DNA of 64,000 bases from Pseudomonas putida (GCF_028682455.1 NZ_JANHLD010000004.1:310001-374000); one strand, 5' to 3'. Shown: positions 1-9,088, numbered from the stretch's first letter. Translations and numbers: made by a program. The notes: a model not told the origin generated them from the letters alone.

Positions 1-1
1 T

Positions 2-754
2 CTGCTGGGCTCAGCGCTGGTGGTGCTGGTGAGTTTTCGCAACAGCAGCGCCTACAGCCGCTGGTGGGAAGCACGGACCTTGTGGGGTGGGCTGGTGAAC
101 AGCTCCCGCAGCTTCGCTCGCCAGGTGCTGACCCTGATCGACGACCCCTGCGACGGGGTCAACCCGATCAAGGCCACGCTGTTGCGCAGGCACATTGCCT
201 ACGTGAATTGCCTGGCCGCCCACCTGCGCGGCGAGCCGTGCCCGGATGAGCTGATGGCCTTCATCCCGCCCGATGAATTCGAGCGTCGCAGCCGCTCCAA
301 CAATTTCGCCAATGATATCCTGACCGGCTCCGCAACCTTGCTCACCCGTGAGTACAAGGCCGGGCACCTGGATAGCATTCGCCTGGCACGGCTGGAGTCG
401 ACGCTTGTAGACCTGTCCAACAGCCAGGGCGGCATGGAGCGTATCGCCAACACCCCGCTGCCCTACCCCTATGTGTACTTTCCGCGGCTGTTCATTTCAC
501 TGTTCTGCCTGATCGTACCGATTGGCCTGGTCGAATCACTGGGCTGGTTCACTCCACTGGCCTCGACGGTAGTGGGCTTCATGTTGCTGGCCATCGAGCG
601 GATCGGTACCGACCTGCAAAGCCCGTTTCGCTTCAGTGAGCATCAGATCCAGATGGATGCGATCTGTGAAACGATCGAGCGCAATCTGGAGTCGATGCAG
701 CGGGATACCCAGGGAGCGGGGGCGCCAGGTAGGAGCGGGCTTGCCCCGCGATAG
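2..754 (+). CDS. Bestrophin family chloride-channel-like membrane protein (5' end outside window)
   Basis: The reading frame is open from the first full codon, so the N-terminus lies outside the window. The fragment begins in a hydrophobic stretch followed by FRNSSAYSRWWEAR and LWGGLVNSSR, the conserved region of the bacterial bestrophin/UPF0187 (YneE) family. Further on are two membrane segments (around SLFCLIVPIGLVESL and STVVGFMLLAIERIG) and the family-typical GTDLQSPF. Bestrophins form pentameric anion channels in the inner membrane; the role here is inferred from the family. The last residues (RSGLAPR) and the stop codon are encoded by a REP element rather than by family sequence, so the native C-terminus was probably different. 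Confidence 0.85.
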   Translation: MLGSALVVLVSFRNSSAYSRWWEARTLWGGLVNSSRSFARQVLTLIDDPCDGVNPIKATLLRRHIAYVNCLAAHLRGEPCPDELMAFIPPDEFERRSRSNNFANDILTGSATLLTREYKAGHLDSIRLARLESTLVDLSNSQGGMERIANTPLPYPYVYFPRLFISLFCLIVPIGLVESLGWFTPLASTVVGFMLLAIERIGTDLQSPFRFSEHQIQMDAICETIERNLESMQRDTQGAGAPGRSGLAPR

Positions 755-799
755 CGATCCCACTGACGCATCGCCTCGCGGGGCAAGCCCGCTCCTACA
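729..799. repeat. REP pair (inverted)
   Basis: Two copies of the putida-type REP core face each other: GTAGGAGCGGGCTTGCCCCG at the left and its complement ending GGCAAGCCCGCTCCTAC at the right, separated by about 25 bases. The left arm contains the stop codon of the bestrophin gene. The pair could fold into a long hairpin in RNA and may act as a transcription or 3'-end stabilising element. Confidence 0.85.
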
Positions 800-832
800 G
801 CCATTGCATCTTTCCTGCGGCCACCAGTAACA

Positions 833-851
833 TTGAGAACAATTATCAATA
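833..851. promoter_or_regulatory. Putative Fur box upstream of the ECF sigma gene
   Basis: The 19 bases ATTGAGAACAATTATCAAT form an imperfect palindrome containing GAGAAC-A-ATTATC. This fits the 6-1-6 layout of the Fur recognition hexamers (GATAAT-n-ATTATC) with two mismatches on the left. It lies about 15 bases before the start of an iron-type sigma gene, where a Fur site is expected. Confidence 0.55.
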
Positions 852-866
852 ACCATTGGCACGTTC

Positions 867-1376
867 ATGGATACGCCCAAGCCTTTGCCGCGGGATGTCG
901 AACACCTGTATCTCGAGTACAACAACTGGTTGCGCAATTGGCTGCGCAAGCGCCTGAGCGAAAGTGCCGATGCCGACGACCTGGCCCAGGACACGTTTGT
1001 GCGGGTGATGCGTTCGCGCCAGTCGATCAGCGAACTGCGCCAACCCCTCGCCTACCTGGCCACCATCGCCAACGGCCTGCTGGTCAACCGCTGGCGGCGC
1101 CAGGCTGTGGAACGCGCCTACGCCGAGGCGCTGGCAGCGCAACCCGAAGCATTGGCACTGTCTGCCGAAGACCAGTACCTGTTGATCGAAACCCTGGTTG
1201 AAGTCGATGCGCTGCTACATGGCCTGGGCCCCAGGGCGCGGGAGATTTTCCTGTTGTCGCAACTCGATGGCCTGACCTACAAGCAAATCGCCGCGCAATT
1301 GGACCTGAGTGTCGATCAGGTGCAGAAGTCCATGTGCAAGGCCTTCGCCCTGTGTTACGCCAGCCAGTACGAATGA
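867..1376 (+). CDS. FecI-type ECF RNA polymerase sigma factor
   Basis: A 169-residue protein with sigma region 2 at about residues 15-80 (DADDLAQDTFVRVM, then the region 2.4 helix ending NRWRRQ) and region 4 at about 110-165 (LPRAREIFLLSQLDGLTYKQIAAQLDLSVDQVQKSM-type helix-turn-helix). Length and sequence fit the FecI/FpvI iron-starvation subgroup. It should direct transcription of the TonB receptor gene downstream when released by its FecR-type partner, whose start codon overlaps this gene's stop (ATGA). A Fur-like site lies directly upstream, so iron repression is likely. The cognate siderophore cannot be read from the sequence. Confidence 0.9.
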   Translation: MDTPKPLPRDVEHLYLEYNNWLRNWLRKRLSESADADDLAQDTFVRVMRSRQSISELRQPLAYLATIANGLLVNRWRRQAVERAYAEALAAQPEALALSAEDQYLLIETLVEVDALLHGLGPRAREIFLLSQLDGLTYKQIAAQLDLSVDQVQKSMCKAFALCYASQYE

Positions 1377-2362
1377 AAACGGTCCCTGAAAACGCGCCGA
1401 TCGCCCCTGCCGTCCGCGACCAGGCGATTGCCTGGTTCTCACTGGCCCAATCCGGCGACATGTCCGTCGAGGAACACCAGCAACTGCAGCTTTGGCGTCA
1501 GGCCGCCCCGGACCATGAGCGTGCCTGGCAACGCCTGTCAGGCATCCCCTTGCAGTTGCAACAACGCGCCCGGCAGTTGAACAACCCGGTGGCCCGTACC
1601 GCCCTGCAGCAAACCCGTACCCCCACCGCCAACCGCCGCCAGTTGCTCAAGGCCTTCGTCGGCTTTGGCCTGATCGGTGCCACGGCCTGGCAATCACGCG
1701 ACAGCCTCTGGTTGCAAGGTGCGCTCGCCGACTATGCCACCGGGACGGGTGAGCGCAGTCACCACACCCTGGCCGATGGCACGCAGGTCTGGCTCAATAC
1801 GCGCACGGCGCTGGATGTGCGCTACAGCACCACGCAGCGCCTGCTGGTATTGCGCCAGGGCGAAATCGACATCCTCAGCGACAGCCACAGCGACCCTCGC
1901 CCCTTGATGGTACATACCACCGAAGCCCGGTTGCGGGCGCTGGGCACCCGCTTCAACGTGCGCAGCGAACCCAATGGCCATGGCACACTCCTGGCGGTCA
2001 GCAGCGGCCAGGTCGCTGCCCGGGCGATGGCCGCAGGTATCGACCAGTTGGTGCCAAGCGGCCAGCAAACCCGCATCGATCAATATGGCGTCGCCACACC
2101 TCAGCCACTGGATCAAAGCACGACGGCCTGGATCGATGGTTTTATCGTCGCCCAACGCATGCGCCTGGGCGACTTCATTGCCGAGCTGTCGCGCTATCAC
2201 GTCGGAGTGTTGCGCTGCGACCCGCAGGTGGCCGGCCTGCAACTCACCGGCTCATTCCCGATCAACAACATCGAGCAGATCTTTGCCCTTCTGGAAAAGA
2301 GCCTGCCAGTGCATCTGCAACGGCGCACCCCGTACTGGATCACGGTGACCGCACGGGGCTGA
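1373..2362 (+). CDS. FecR-type anti-sigma / sigma regulator
   Basis: The ATG at 1373 overlaps the sigma gene stop in ATGA, which decides this start over an earlier in-frame codon. The 329-residue protein has an N-terminal cytoplasmic DUF4880-type domain (AIAWFSLAQSGDMS, then DHERAWQRL), one membrane segment at about residues 90-110 (FVGFGLIGATAW), and a periplasmic FecR domain (TGTGERSHHTLADGTQVWLN, then ALGTRFNVR). In this family the cytoplasmic part binds the sigma factor and the periplasmic part senses the signalling domain of the outer-membrane receptor. It completes a sigma/anti-sigma/receptor cell-surface signalling set with its neighbours. Confidence 0.9.
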   Translation: MKTVPENAPIAPAVRDQAIAWFSLAQSGDMSVEEHQQLQLWRQAAPDHERAWQRLSGIPLQLQQRARQLNNPVARTALQQTRTPTANRRQLLKAFVGFGLIGATAWQSRDSLWLQGALADYATGTGERSHHTLADGTQVWLNTRTALDVRYSTTQRLLVLRQGEIDILSDSHSDPRPLMVHTTEARLRALGTRFNVRSEPNGHGTLLAVSSGQVAARAMAAGIDQLVPSGQQTRIDQYGVATPQPLDQSTTAWIDGFIVAQRMRLGDFIAELSRYHVGVLRCDPQVAGLQLTGSFPINNIEQIFALLEKSLPVHLQRRTPYWITVTARG

Positions 2363-2476
2363 AGCTGCGGTAAAAAATAATTCAAATGAATCGGCAGGTT
2401 TCTCATTCTCGTTTGGCTTTAGAGGAAATCCCGCCATCTGCGTGTGGCTCCACTCCTCTGAATACGGAACCTCGTC

Positions 2477-5020
2477 ATGATTTTGCGTCCCCATCCGCTG
2501 GCCCGCGCCATCGCCACCACTCGTGCTTCCCGGCTCAGCCTGGCCCTGATCGGCGGTCTGGGCATGAGTAGTCTGGTCGCCACCCAGGCACAGGCGAGCG
2601 AAGTGCAACAGCACGCGGGGATCAGCTTCAACATCGCCGCCGGGCCGTTGGACCAGGTGCTCGGCCAGTTCGGGCGCCAGGCCGGCATCGCCTTGTCTAC
2701 CAATGCCCAGCTCACGACCGGCAAGGTCAGCGCCGGCCTGCAGGGCCGTTATGAGGTAAGCGAGGGCCTGGCCCGCATCCTCGCCGGCAGCGGCTATAGC
2801 GCCGAACAGCAAAGCGACGGCAGCTACTTGCTGGTGCGGCACGCCAGCACTGACGGGGCGCTGGAACTGAGCGCAATCACCATCCAGGGCCAGGGCATGG
2901 GTGAAGCCACGGAAAACTCCGGCTCGTACACCACCGGCCTGACCAGCGTTGGCTCGAAAACCCCGACCAGCATCAAGGACACCCCGCAATCGGTTTCTGT
3001 GATCAGCCAACAGGCCATCGAAGACCTGCGCATGACCAACCTGTCCGATGCCATGAAGCGCACGCCCGGTATAACCGTGAAAAACGGCAACTTCCGACTG
3101 CCCAAGTTCGCCTCCCGCGGCTTTGGCATCGACAATATCCAGATTGACGGCGCCGCACCGATGGACATCGGCTCGGGCATCGGCACCTTCTACGGCGACA
3201 AGATCTACGACCTGGCCGAATTCGACCACGTCGAGGTACTGCGCGGCTCGGCGGGCCTGCTCGGCGGCACCGGGGACCCGGGCGGCATCATCAACATGGT
3301 GCGCAAGCGCCCGATGGACCAGTACCAGCTCAAGCTCAACGCCTCGGCCGGGTCCTGGGACAACTACCGCAGCGAAGTGGACGTCACCGGCCCGCTGGCC
3401 TTTGACGGCAAGCTGCGCGGGCGCATGGTCGCCGCCTATACCGACCGCCAGTACTTCATGGATAACCGCAGCACCGAGAAGCCGTTCATCTACGGCATTC
3501 TTGAAGCGGACCTGACCGACGCCACCATGATCACCGTCGGCGGCAGCTACGAAAAAACCCACGAGAACGGGGTCGGCGATGGCCTGCCGCGCTACAGCAC
3601 CGGTGGCGACGTCAAGCTGCCACGCCACTCCTGGTACACCACCAACCAGGCCTACATGGACGGCTACGCCAAGGAGCTGTTCGCCAAGATCGACCATTAT
3701 TTCAACGATGACTGGAAGCTCAATACCTCCTACACCTACGCCTACGACAATGCCGACACCGAAGGTGTGATTCCCTACGGCTCGGTGGATGAGACCACCA
3801 ACACCGGCCCCTACTGGTGGGGCAGCTATGTATCGTCGTGGAGCAAGCAGTCGGTATTCGACGTCAACCTCTCGGGCACTTTCGACGCCTTTGGCCGCGC
3901 GCATGAATTGCTGGTGGGCGCCGACTACCAGAAAGTCACCAGCCGCTGGCGCGCGGCGCGGGGCATGGTCGGCAAAGGCGGCCTGATCAACCTCTGGGAT
4001 CCGCAGTCGACTCCGCTGACCTCGGACGCCTCTGACCATGACTACTGGCGCGACTACAGCCCCAACACCCGTGAACAATATGGCCTGTACTCGACCCTGC
4101 GCCTGCAGATCACCGACCCATTGAAACTGATCATCGGTGCCCGTGCCCAGCGCTACAAATACGAGCAGGCCTACCAGACCAAGACCGACGACGTGTGGAC
4201 CTACGAATCGGAAATCAACCATCGCGAACCGACCAAGGTGGTGCCTTACGGCGGCCTGATCTACGCCCTCGACGATGAGTGGTCGGCCTATGCCAGCTAC
4301 GCCGAAGTGTTCAAGCCCCAGGCCCAGAAACTCAAAGGCCCGGAGGGCAACAGCTCGGCCGTAGAAGCCATGACCGGCAAGACCTACGAGACAGGTATCA
4401 AGGGAGAACTGTTCGGCGGGGCACTAAACCTGACCACCGCCCTGTTCTATACCAAGCGTGAACATGAAGCGATGCAGGATCCGGCCTACCCCCAGGCACC
4501 GTTCAGCTACAGCGGCTCGTGCTGCTTCATCGGCCAGGGCGAGGTGATCAGCAAAGGCATCGACATCGAGGCTACGGGTGAGGTACTTCCGGGGCTGGAA
4601 GTGATCGCCGGCTACACCCTGAACCTGATGGACAACCGCACCGAAGAGAGCGACTACACCAGCATCACGCCCAAGCACTTGTTCAAGCTCTGGTCGGTGT
4701 ACACCCTGCCCAACGAGTGGTCGGCCTGGCGCCTGGGCGGTGGCGTGAACATCCAGAGCAGCAACTATGTGAAAGGCACTGCCTACAACTTTGATGCGGC
4801 GGGCAACGTGATCAACGAAAAGCCTTATGACTTCACTCAGAGCGGTTACGCGGTGTACGACGCCATGGTCGAATACAAGGTCGACGAGCACTGGACGGTG
4901 GCCGTCAACGGCAACAACCTGTTCGACCGCCGTTACTACGCCACAGTGGGTACTTCGGAGTACGGCAACTACTACGGTGAGCCACGCAATTTCATGCTGA
5001 CGGTGCGCGGCGCGTTCTGA
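2477..5020 (+). CDS. TonB-dependent siderophore receptor with N-terminal signalling (STN) domain
   Basis: This 847-residue outer-membrane protein starts with a signal peptide cut near AQASE. An STN signalling domain follows (about residues 45-120, ISFNIAAGPLDQVLGQFGRQ), then a TonB-box-like stretch (ELSAITIQG), the plug (DTPQSVSVISQQAIED, RGSAGLLGGTGDPGGIINMVRKRP) and a beta-barrel ending in NFMLTVRGAF with the usual terminal phenylalanine. It belongs to the FpvA/FoxA/FhuE-like siderophore receptors. The STN domain means ligand binding should be relayed to the FecR-type protein just upstream. A paired cysteine (SCC) near residue 680 is probably in an extracellular loop. The siderophore is unknown. 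Confidence 0.92.
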   Translation: MILRPHPLARAIATTRASRLSLALIGGLGMSSLVATQAQASEVQQHAGISFNIAAGPLDQVLGQFGRQAGIALSTNAQLTTGKVSAGLQGRYEVSEGLARILAGSGYSAEQQSDGSYLLVRHASTDGALELSAITIQGQGMGEATENSGSYTTGLTSVGSKTPTSIKDTPQSVSVISQQAIEDLRMTNLSDAMKRTPGITVKNGNFRLPKFASRGFGIDNIQIDGAAPMDIGSGIGTFYGDKIYDLAEFDHVEVLRGSAGLLGGTGDPGGIINMVRKRPMDQYQLKLNASAGSWDNYRSEVDVTGPLAFDGKLRGRMVAAYTDRQYFMDNRSTEKPFIYGILEADLTDATMITVGGSYEKTHENGVGDGLPRYSTGGDVKLPRHSWYTTNQAYMDGYAKELFAKIDHYFNDDWKLNTSYTYAYDNADTEGVIPYGSVDETTNTGPYWWGSYVSSWSKQSVFDVNLSGTFDAFGRAHELLVGADYQKVTSRWRAARGMVGKGGLINLWDPQSTPLTSDASDHDYWRDYSPNTREQYGLYSTLRLQITDPLKLIIGARAQRYKYEQAYQTKTDDVWTYESEINHREPTKVVPYGGLIYALDDEWSAYASYAEVFKPQAQKLKGPEGNSSAVEAMTGKTYETGIKGELFGGALNLTTALFYTKREHEAMQDPAYPQAPFSYSGSCCFIGQGEVISKGIDIEATGEVLPGLEVIAGYTLNLMDNRTEESDYTSITPKHLFKLWSVYTLPNEWSAWRLGGGVNIQSSNYVKGTAYNFDAAGNVINEKPYDFTQSGYAVYDAMVEYKVDEHWTVAVNGNNLFDRRYYATVGTSEYGNYYGEPRNFMLTVRGAF

Positions 5021-5021
5021 C

Positions 5022-5040
5022 CAGGCCCGCTCCTACAGGC
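5022..5040. repeat. REP half-site remnant
   Basis: GCCCGCTCCTACAG immediately after the receptor stop codon matches one arm of the REP core found elsewhere in the window. No facing partner is present. Confidence 0.5.
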
Positions 5041-5093
5041 TTTGCAATTTCGGCCGTTAACCTTGGGGTAAGCCACTTTACCGCGAGGTTTTG

Positions 5094-5744
5094 ATGTTCA
5101 AGCAATGGAGCGAAATGCTGCGGCTCTACAAAAGCAGCAGACCCAAGTACTGGCGCGCCATCCTGAAAAACCCACTGGCCCTTCACTTGCTGCCGTCCTG
5201 GCTTGCTGTGCTGGGCCTGGTGACAAGCCTTCTTTATCGGGAATCGCTGGGGCTGCTCGCTCTGACAGTTTGCCTCTGCATGTTCACTTGGGCACTCCTG
5301 CTTGCACGAGAGTTCTTTGTCGGCCACTACTTTCGCGACTACTACGAGCGCCACACCATCATTGACCAACCCTTCCTGCAAAGAGACAACTACCTGCATT
5401 ACGCTCACTTTCTCGATGCACTCGAACGCACAGGTATCGAGGCCGGCCAAGTCTCCAGAATGGCGGAATTTGGCAAGGTGGCAGCCCCCCCGTATATACC
5501 GTTGAACTTGATGCAGAACACACTGTTCGTCTGGATGATGACTTCCGCTTCCGCCCTCGCTGTGGAATGGGTCAAGGGGACAAGCTTGTGGGGATTTAGC
5601 AAAGGCGATTTAGTGATGGCGTTGGCGATGTATCTCACACTACTTCTTTGGATGGTGCTGAGTACCATCAGCGAATTCAGGCAACGCAGGGGGCGGCTGG
5701 CACGTTACCTGGAATGGGCTATCCATGACCTCGGGCAGCCTTGA
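5094..5744 (+). CDS. Hypothetical membrane protein
   Basis: I do not recognise this 216-residue protein. The ATG at 5094 is preferred over a TTG one codon earlier because GCGAGG lies 6 bases before it. It has two adjacent hydrophobic segments near residues 30-70 (LHLLPSWLAVLGLVTSL and LGLLALTVCLCMFTWALLLA) and two near 155-200 (MMTSASALAVEWV and LVMALAMYLTLLLWMVLST), with a soluble loop rich in aromatic and charged residues between them. The four-helix layout suggests an inner-membrane protein. It stands alone between the receptor gene and a convergent ABC operon, so context gives no function. Confidence 0.7.
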   Translation: MFKQWSEMLRLYKSSRPKYWRAILKNPLALHLLPSWLAVLGLVTSLLYRESLGLLALTVCLCMFTWALLLAREFFVGHYFRDYYERHTIIDQPFLQRDNYLHYAHFLDALERTGIEAGQVSRMAEFGKVAAPPYIPLNLMQNTLFVWMMTSASALAVEWVKGTSLWGFSKGDLVMALAMYLTLLLWMVLSTISEFRQRRGRLARYLEWAIHDLGQP

Positions 5745-5759
5745 GGCTGCCCGGTCTGG

Positions 5760-6527
5760 TTACGCACGAACGAAGCGTTGCCGGAGCAGGTCGCTCAAGG
5801 CATCCACCAACAGCACCAGCAACAGCATGACGATGATCACGGTACTGGCCTGGGCTTCCTGGAACAGGCTCAGGGTGGTGTAGAGCATCTGACCGAGGCC
5901 CCCCGCCCCCACGAAACCCAGCACGCTGGCCATGCGGATGTTGTTCTCCCAGCGGTACAGGCTGTAGGCCAGCAACTGCGGCCAGAGGTTGGGCAAGGTG
6001 CCAAAGCAGAACGCCGTGACCTGGCTGCCACCCTGCAGGCGAATGGCGGCGGCGGGTTCGGGCGGGGCGTTTTCCAGGGCTTCGGCAAACAGGCGACCCA
6101 GCACGCCCGAGGTGTGCAAGGCCAGCGCCAGGGTGCCGGCATTCGGGCCCAGGCCGGCGGCCAGGACCGTGAGCGCCGCCCAGACCAGCTCGGGAATCGC
6201 CCGCAAGCCATTGAGCAGCAAACGCGCAGTCCCCTGCAGCGGCCAACCGAAACGCCCCGCAGCCGGCAACGCCAGCAACATGCCAAGGACCACCGCGAGC
6301 AAGGTGCCAAGGCCCGACATGGCCAGGGTTTCCAAGGCCCCCTTGCCCACTGCCCGCAGGTGTTCAGGGCTCAGGTCGGGGCTCAGAAAACGCACGGCAT
6401 AGGCGCCCATCTGGCCCAGGCCGCCATTGCCGAACAGCGCCTGCAGATCAAGGCTCAGGTAGGCGAACGAGGCGACCACTGCAGCCACCAGCGCAACAAC
6501 CAGCGAGGCGTTGATCAACCGTCTCAT
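5760..6527 (-). CDS. PhnE-type ABC transporter permease (second permease)
   Basis: A 255-residue inner-membrane permease. The start at 6527 is chosen because its ATG overlaps the upstream permease stop in ATGA; the open frame runs further but into that gene. It contains the binding-protein-dependent transport signature around WENNIRMASVLGFVGAGGLGQ, the loop that contacts the ATPase. Closely related in layout to its neighbour, it would form a heterodimeric channel with it. It is last in an operon PhnD-PhnC-PhnE-PhnE. The substrate is probably a selenium oxyanion rather than phosphonate, judged from the divergent selD-mnmH genes. Confidence 0.88.
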   Translation of the reverse strand: MRRLINASLVVALVAAVVASFAYLSLDLQALFGNGGLGQMGAYAVRFLSPDLSPEHLRAVGKGALETLAMSGLGTLLAVVLGMLLALPAAGRFGWPLQGTARLLLNGLRAIPELVWAALTVLAAGLGPNAGTLALALHTSGVLGRLFAEALENAPPEPAAAIRLQGGSQVTAFCFGTLPNLWPQLLAYSLYRWENNIRMASVLGFVGAGGLGQMLYTTLSLFQEAQASTVIIVMLLLVLLVDALSDLLRQRFVRA

Positions 6528-7354
6528 GCCAGCCTCCCGCGCAACAACCGGCTGAGCTGATCCGCCAGCCACACCAGCACCAGGAAGGCCAGCAACATGC
6601 TCGCCACCTCGGCGCCGGCGAACATGCGCATCGACAGGTCGATCTGCTGGCCCAGGCCGCCGGCCCCGACAAAACCCATCACCACCGAGGCGCGAATCGC
6701 GCATTCCCAGCGATACACCGTGTAAGAGACCAGCTCCGCCGCCGCATCCGGCAGGATGCCGTAGAAAAACGCACTCAGGCGACTGCTGCCTGCCTGCAAA
6801 AGGGCATGGGCAGGCCGCTGGTTGACCGATTCGAAGATCTCCGCATACACCTTGCCGAGCATGCCGCTGTAGGTAATCGCAATGGCCAGCACCCCGGCGG
6901 TGGGGCCAAGGCCCACGGCGCGCACGAACAGCAATGCCCAGACGATCTCCGGCACGCTGCGCAAAAAGATCAACAGGCCGCGCACCGGCAAGCGTACCGT
7001 CCGCGACCAGAATCCCAGGCGACCGCCACGGGAGGCTGCGCCCATGGACAACGCACGGCTGGCCAGCAGGCTCGCGGGGATCGCCAGCAGCAGCGCCAGG
7101 GCCATCCCCGCCGTGGCCACGGCCAGGGTTTGCAAGGTAGCTTCCACCAACAGCTCCAGAAACGCAGGATCGTGGGCAGGCGGCCAGAAGGCGCTGACGA
7201 AATTGCCCATTTCGCGACGGTTGTCGGCCTGCAGCAACACGCCAGGATTGAGCTCACTGAGGTTGATACCCGGCCACAGCAAGGCAATCGCCAGAAAGGC
7301 CAGCAACAGCCGAGGCAGCGCTGCCGGATCGCGATTGTCGGCCGCCTTCAGCAT
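6524..7354 (-). CDS. PhnE-type ABC transporter permease (first permease)
   Basis: A 276-residue permease with about six membrane helices. The ATPase-coupling loop reads WECAIRASVVMGFVGAGGLGQQ, typical of the PhnE branch. Its start overlaps the end of the ATPase gene by 7 bases, and its stop overlaps the next permease start by 4, indicating translational coupling across the operon. PhnE-type systems move small oxyanions such as phosphonate and phosphite. The selenium-related context suggests selenate or selenite here; that is inference. Confidence 0.88.
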   Translation of the reverse strand: MLKAADNRDPAALPRLLLAFLAIALLWPGINLSELNPGVLLQADNRREMGNFVSAFWPPAHDPAFLELLVEATLQTLAVATAGMALALLLAIPASLLASRALSMGAASRGGRLGFWSRTVRLPVRGLLIFLRSVPEIVWALLFVRAVGLGPTAGVLAIAITYSGMLGKVYAEIFESVNQRPAHALLQAGSSRLSAFFYGILPDAAAELVSYTVYRWECAIRASVVMGFVGAGGLGQQIDLSMRMFAGAEVASMLLAFLVLVWLADQLSRLLRGRLA

Positions 7355-8142
7355 CGTGGAATCTGCAGGGTCAAGGTTGGCAGCGGCAATACCGGCGAGG
7401 CCAGGTGCTCATTGGCGTACAAGGCATCAAGCATGTCGCTTGAAACTTCAGAGGCAGGCCGGTCAAATGCCACCCGCCCTTCGCGAATGCCGATCACCCG
7501 GGGAAAATGCGCCAGCGCCAGGTCCACGGCATGCAGGCTGGCAACCAGGGTCACGCCGCGCACCTGCGCGTGGTTGTTGAGTATTTTCAGGCTATGGTCG
7601 GCCAGTACCGGGTCCATTGCCGACACCGGCTCGTCCGCCAGCAGCAACTGCGGTTGCTGGTACAGCGCCCGGGCAATGCCGACCCGCTGTAGCTGCCCAC
7701 CGGAGAGTTGCCCACATTGGGCAAAGATCTTGTCGGCCATGCCCAGGCTGGTCAACACCTCCCGCACCCCGGGAATATCCGAAGGGTGCAGCAGGTTGAG
7801 CAACCCACGCAGGGTGCTCCACTGCCCCAAGCGCCCAGCCAGTACCGCCGTCACCACCCGCTGGCGCGGGGGCAACGGTGGTGCCTGGTGAACCAGGGCG
7901 ATGCGTGACCGCAACCGCTGGCGGGCCGAGGCCGACAGGCGCCACGGCGCCTCACCCAGCAGCTCGACGCTGCCGGTAGTGGGCGCGATGGCGCTGGCAA
8001 GCAACTGCAACAGGCTGGACTTGCCGGCACCCGACGGGCCGATGATCGCCACCCGCTCGCCGCTGCCGATCTGCACATCGATTTCATGCAGCGCCTGAAC
8101 CTGGCCGTGGCGCAGGCTGGCGCTTTTCAGCGCAATGGTCAC
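7348..8142 (-). CDS. PhnC-type ABC transporter ATP-binding protein
   Basis: This 264-residue ATPase has Walker A (GPSGAGKSS, about residue 35), the ABC signature LSGGQLQRVGIARAL (about 140), Walker B (LLLADEP) and the switch histidine region (TLVASLHAVDLA). The start is GTG at 8142, overlapping the binding-protein stop in GTGA, so the two are translationally coupled. It energises the two PhnE-type permeases downstream. Family membership is clear; the transported ion is inferred from neighbours. Confidence 0.9.
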   Translation of the reverse strand: MTIALKSASLRHGQVQALHEIDVQIGSGERVAIIGPSGAGKSSLLQLLASAIAPTTGSVELLGEAPWRLSASARQRLRSRIALVHQAPPLPPRQRVVTAVLAGRLGQWSTLRGLLNLLHPSDIPGVREVLTSLGMADKIFAQCGQLSGGQLQRVGIARALYQQPQLLLADEPVSAMDPVLADHSLKILNNHAQVRGVTLVASLHAVDLALAHFPRVIGIREGRVAFDRPASEVSSDMLDALYANEHLASPVLPLPTLTLQIPRC

Positions 8143-8993
8143 TTGAGCAGCTCAGCAGCGCGAGCAGCCTCCTCGATGCCCTTGTAGTTGTCCGGGCTGG
8201 TCTCGATGAAGCGGCTGGCCGCCTGCAGGTCGAGGATCGCCTTGTCTTGCGGCTTGGCAGGATCGAGGGCGAGGAAGGCTTGCTTGATCTTTTCTTTCAG
8301 GGCTGGGTCGAGGCTGCCGCGCACGGTCCAGTTGTAGTCGTAGTAGCTTGGGGTGGTGGCGAACACCTTGACCTTGTTGGTGTCGACCTTGCCCGACGCG
8401 ACCAGTTTGTCCCAGACGCTGGCATTGAGCACACCGGCATCGACCTTGCCGGCCTGTACCCAGGCGGCGGTGGCGTCGTGGGCACCCGAGTAGGCCACGC
8501 GGCTGAAGTAGCTCTCAGGCTTGATGTTGTCGTCCTTGAGCATGAAGTAGCGCGGCATCAGGCTGCCGGAGGTGGACGAGATCGAACCGAACGCAAAGGT
8601 CTTGCCCTTCAGGTCGGCCAGGCTCTTGATGTCGGGGTTGGCGGTGATGAACTTGCTGGTGAACTTGGCATCCTGTTCCCGCTGTACCAGCGGGGTCGCA
8701 GTCGGGCTCTTCAGGTGCACCTGAACGAAGGTGAAGCCGCCCAGCCAGGCCATGTCCAGACGGTCGGTCGCCAGCGCTTCAACGACTGCCGGGTAGTCGG
8801 CCACCGGGACGAACTGCACCTTCATGCCCAGTTGCCGCTCCAGGTACTCGCCCAGCGGCTTGAACTTGCGCAGCAGTTCGGTGGGGGCCTCGTCAGGGAT
8901 GGCACTGACACGCAGGGTATCGGCCGCCTGGGCCAGGTAGGAAGTGCAGGACAGCACGAGGCCGGCGAACAGCGCCAGGGGACGTTTGAGCAT
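8139..8993 (-). CDS. PhnD-type periplasmic binding protein, putative selenate ABC transporter component
   Basis: The start at 8993 has GGAG 8 bases upstream and opens with a signal peptide (LALFAGLVLSCTSYLAQAAD). The mature part carries PhnD-family motifs: SAIPDEAPTELLRKFKPL, then the ligand-pocket region LDMAWLGGFTFVQ and FGSISSTSGSLMPRYF. A branch of PhnD-like binding proteins encoded beside selD is described in protein family collections as putative selenate transporter binding proteins (a family I recall as TIGR04553). The divergent selD-mnmH pair 120 bases away fits that branch. Phosphonate or phosphite binding remains possible; no phosphonate catabolic gene is visible nearby. Confidence 0.85.
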   Translation of the reverse strand: MLKRPLALFAGLVLSCTSYLAQAADTLRVSAIPDEAPTELLRKFKPLGEYLERQLGMKVQFVPVADYPAVVEALATDRLDMAWLGGFTFVQVHLKSPTATPLVQREQDAKFTSKFITANPDIKSLADLKGKTFAFGSISSTSGSLMPRYFMLKDDNIKPESYFSRVAYSGAHDATAAWVQAGKVDAGVLNASVWDKLVASGKVDTNKVKVFATTPSYYDYNWTVRGSLDPALKEKIKQAFLALDPAKPQDKAILDLQAASRFIETSPDNYKGIEEAARAAELLK

Positions 8994-9082
8994 GGGGGTT
9001 CTCCGGTTCAATAGCGGGGAATGAGCCAGCATCAGGCCAGCTCCGGAATTATAAGAGGCATCGGCGCAAAGACCAGCTTTGC

Positions 9083-9088
9083 TACAAT
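9083..9088 (+). promoter_or_regulatory. selD: Possible -10 element for selD
   Basis: TACAAT lies 28 bases before the selD start in the 122-base divergent region shared with the transporter operon. No convincing -35 hexamer is seen at 17 bases, so this is a weak call. Confidence 0.3.

Noticed and set aside
2363..2476. Possible Fur site before the TonB receptor gene
   Set aside because: Only a loose match (TTCTCATTCTCGTTT); the receptor is expected to be driven by the sigma factor, so a Fur box is not required.
2252..4222. A 656-codon open frame antisense to the TonB receptor
   Set aside because: It mirrors the codon pattern of the receptor gene, has low-complexity composition and no domain; it is a GC-rich shadow frame.
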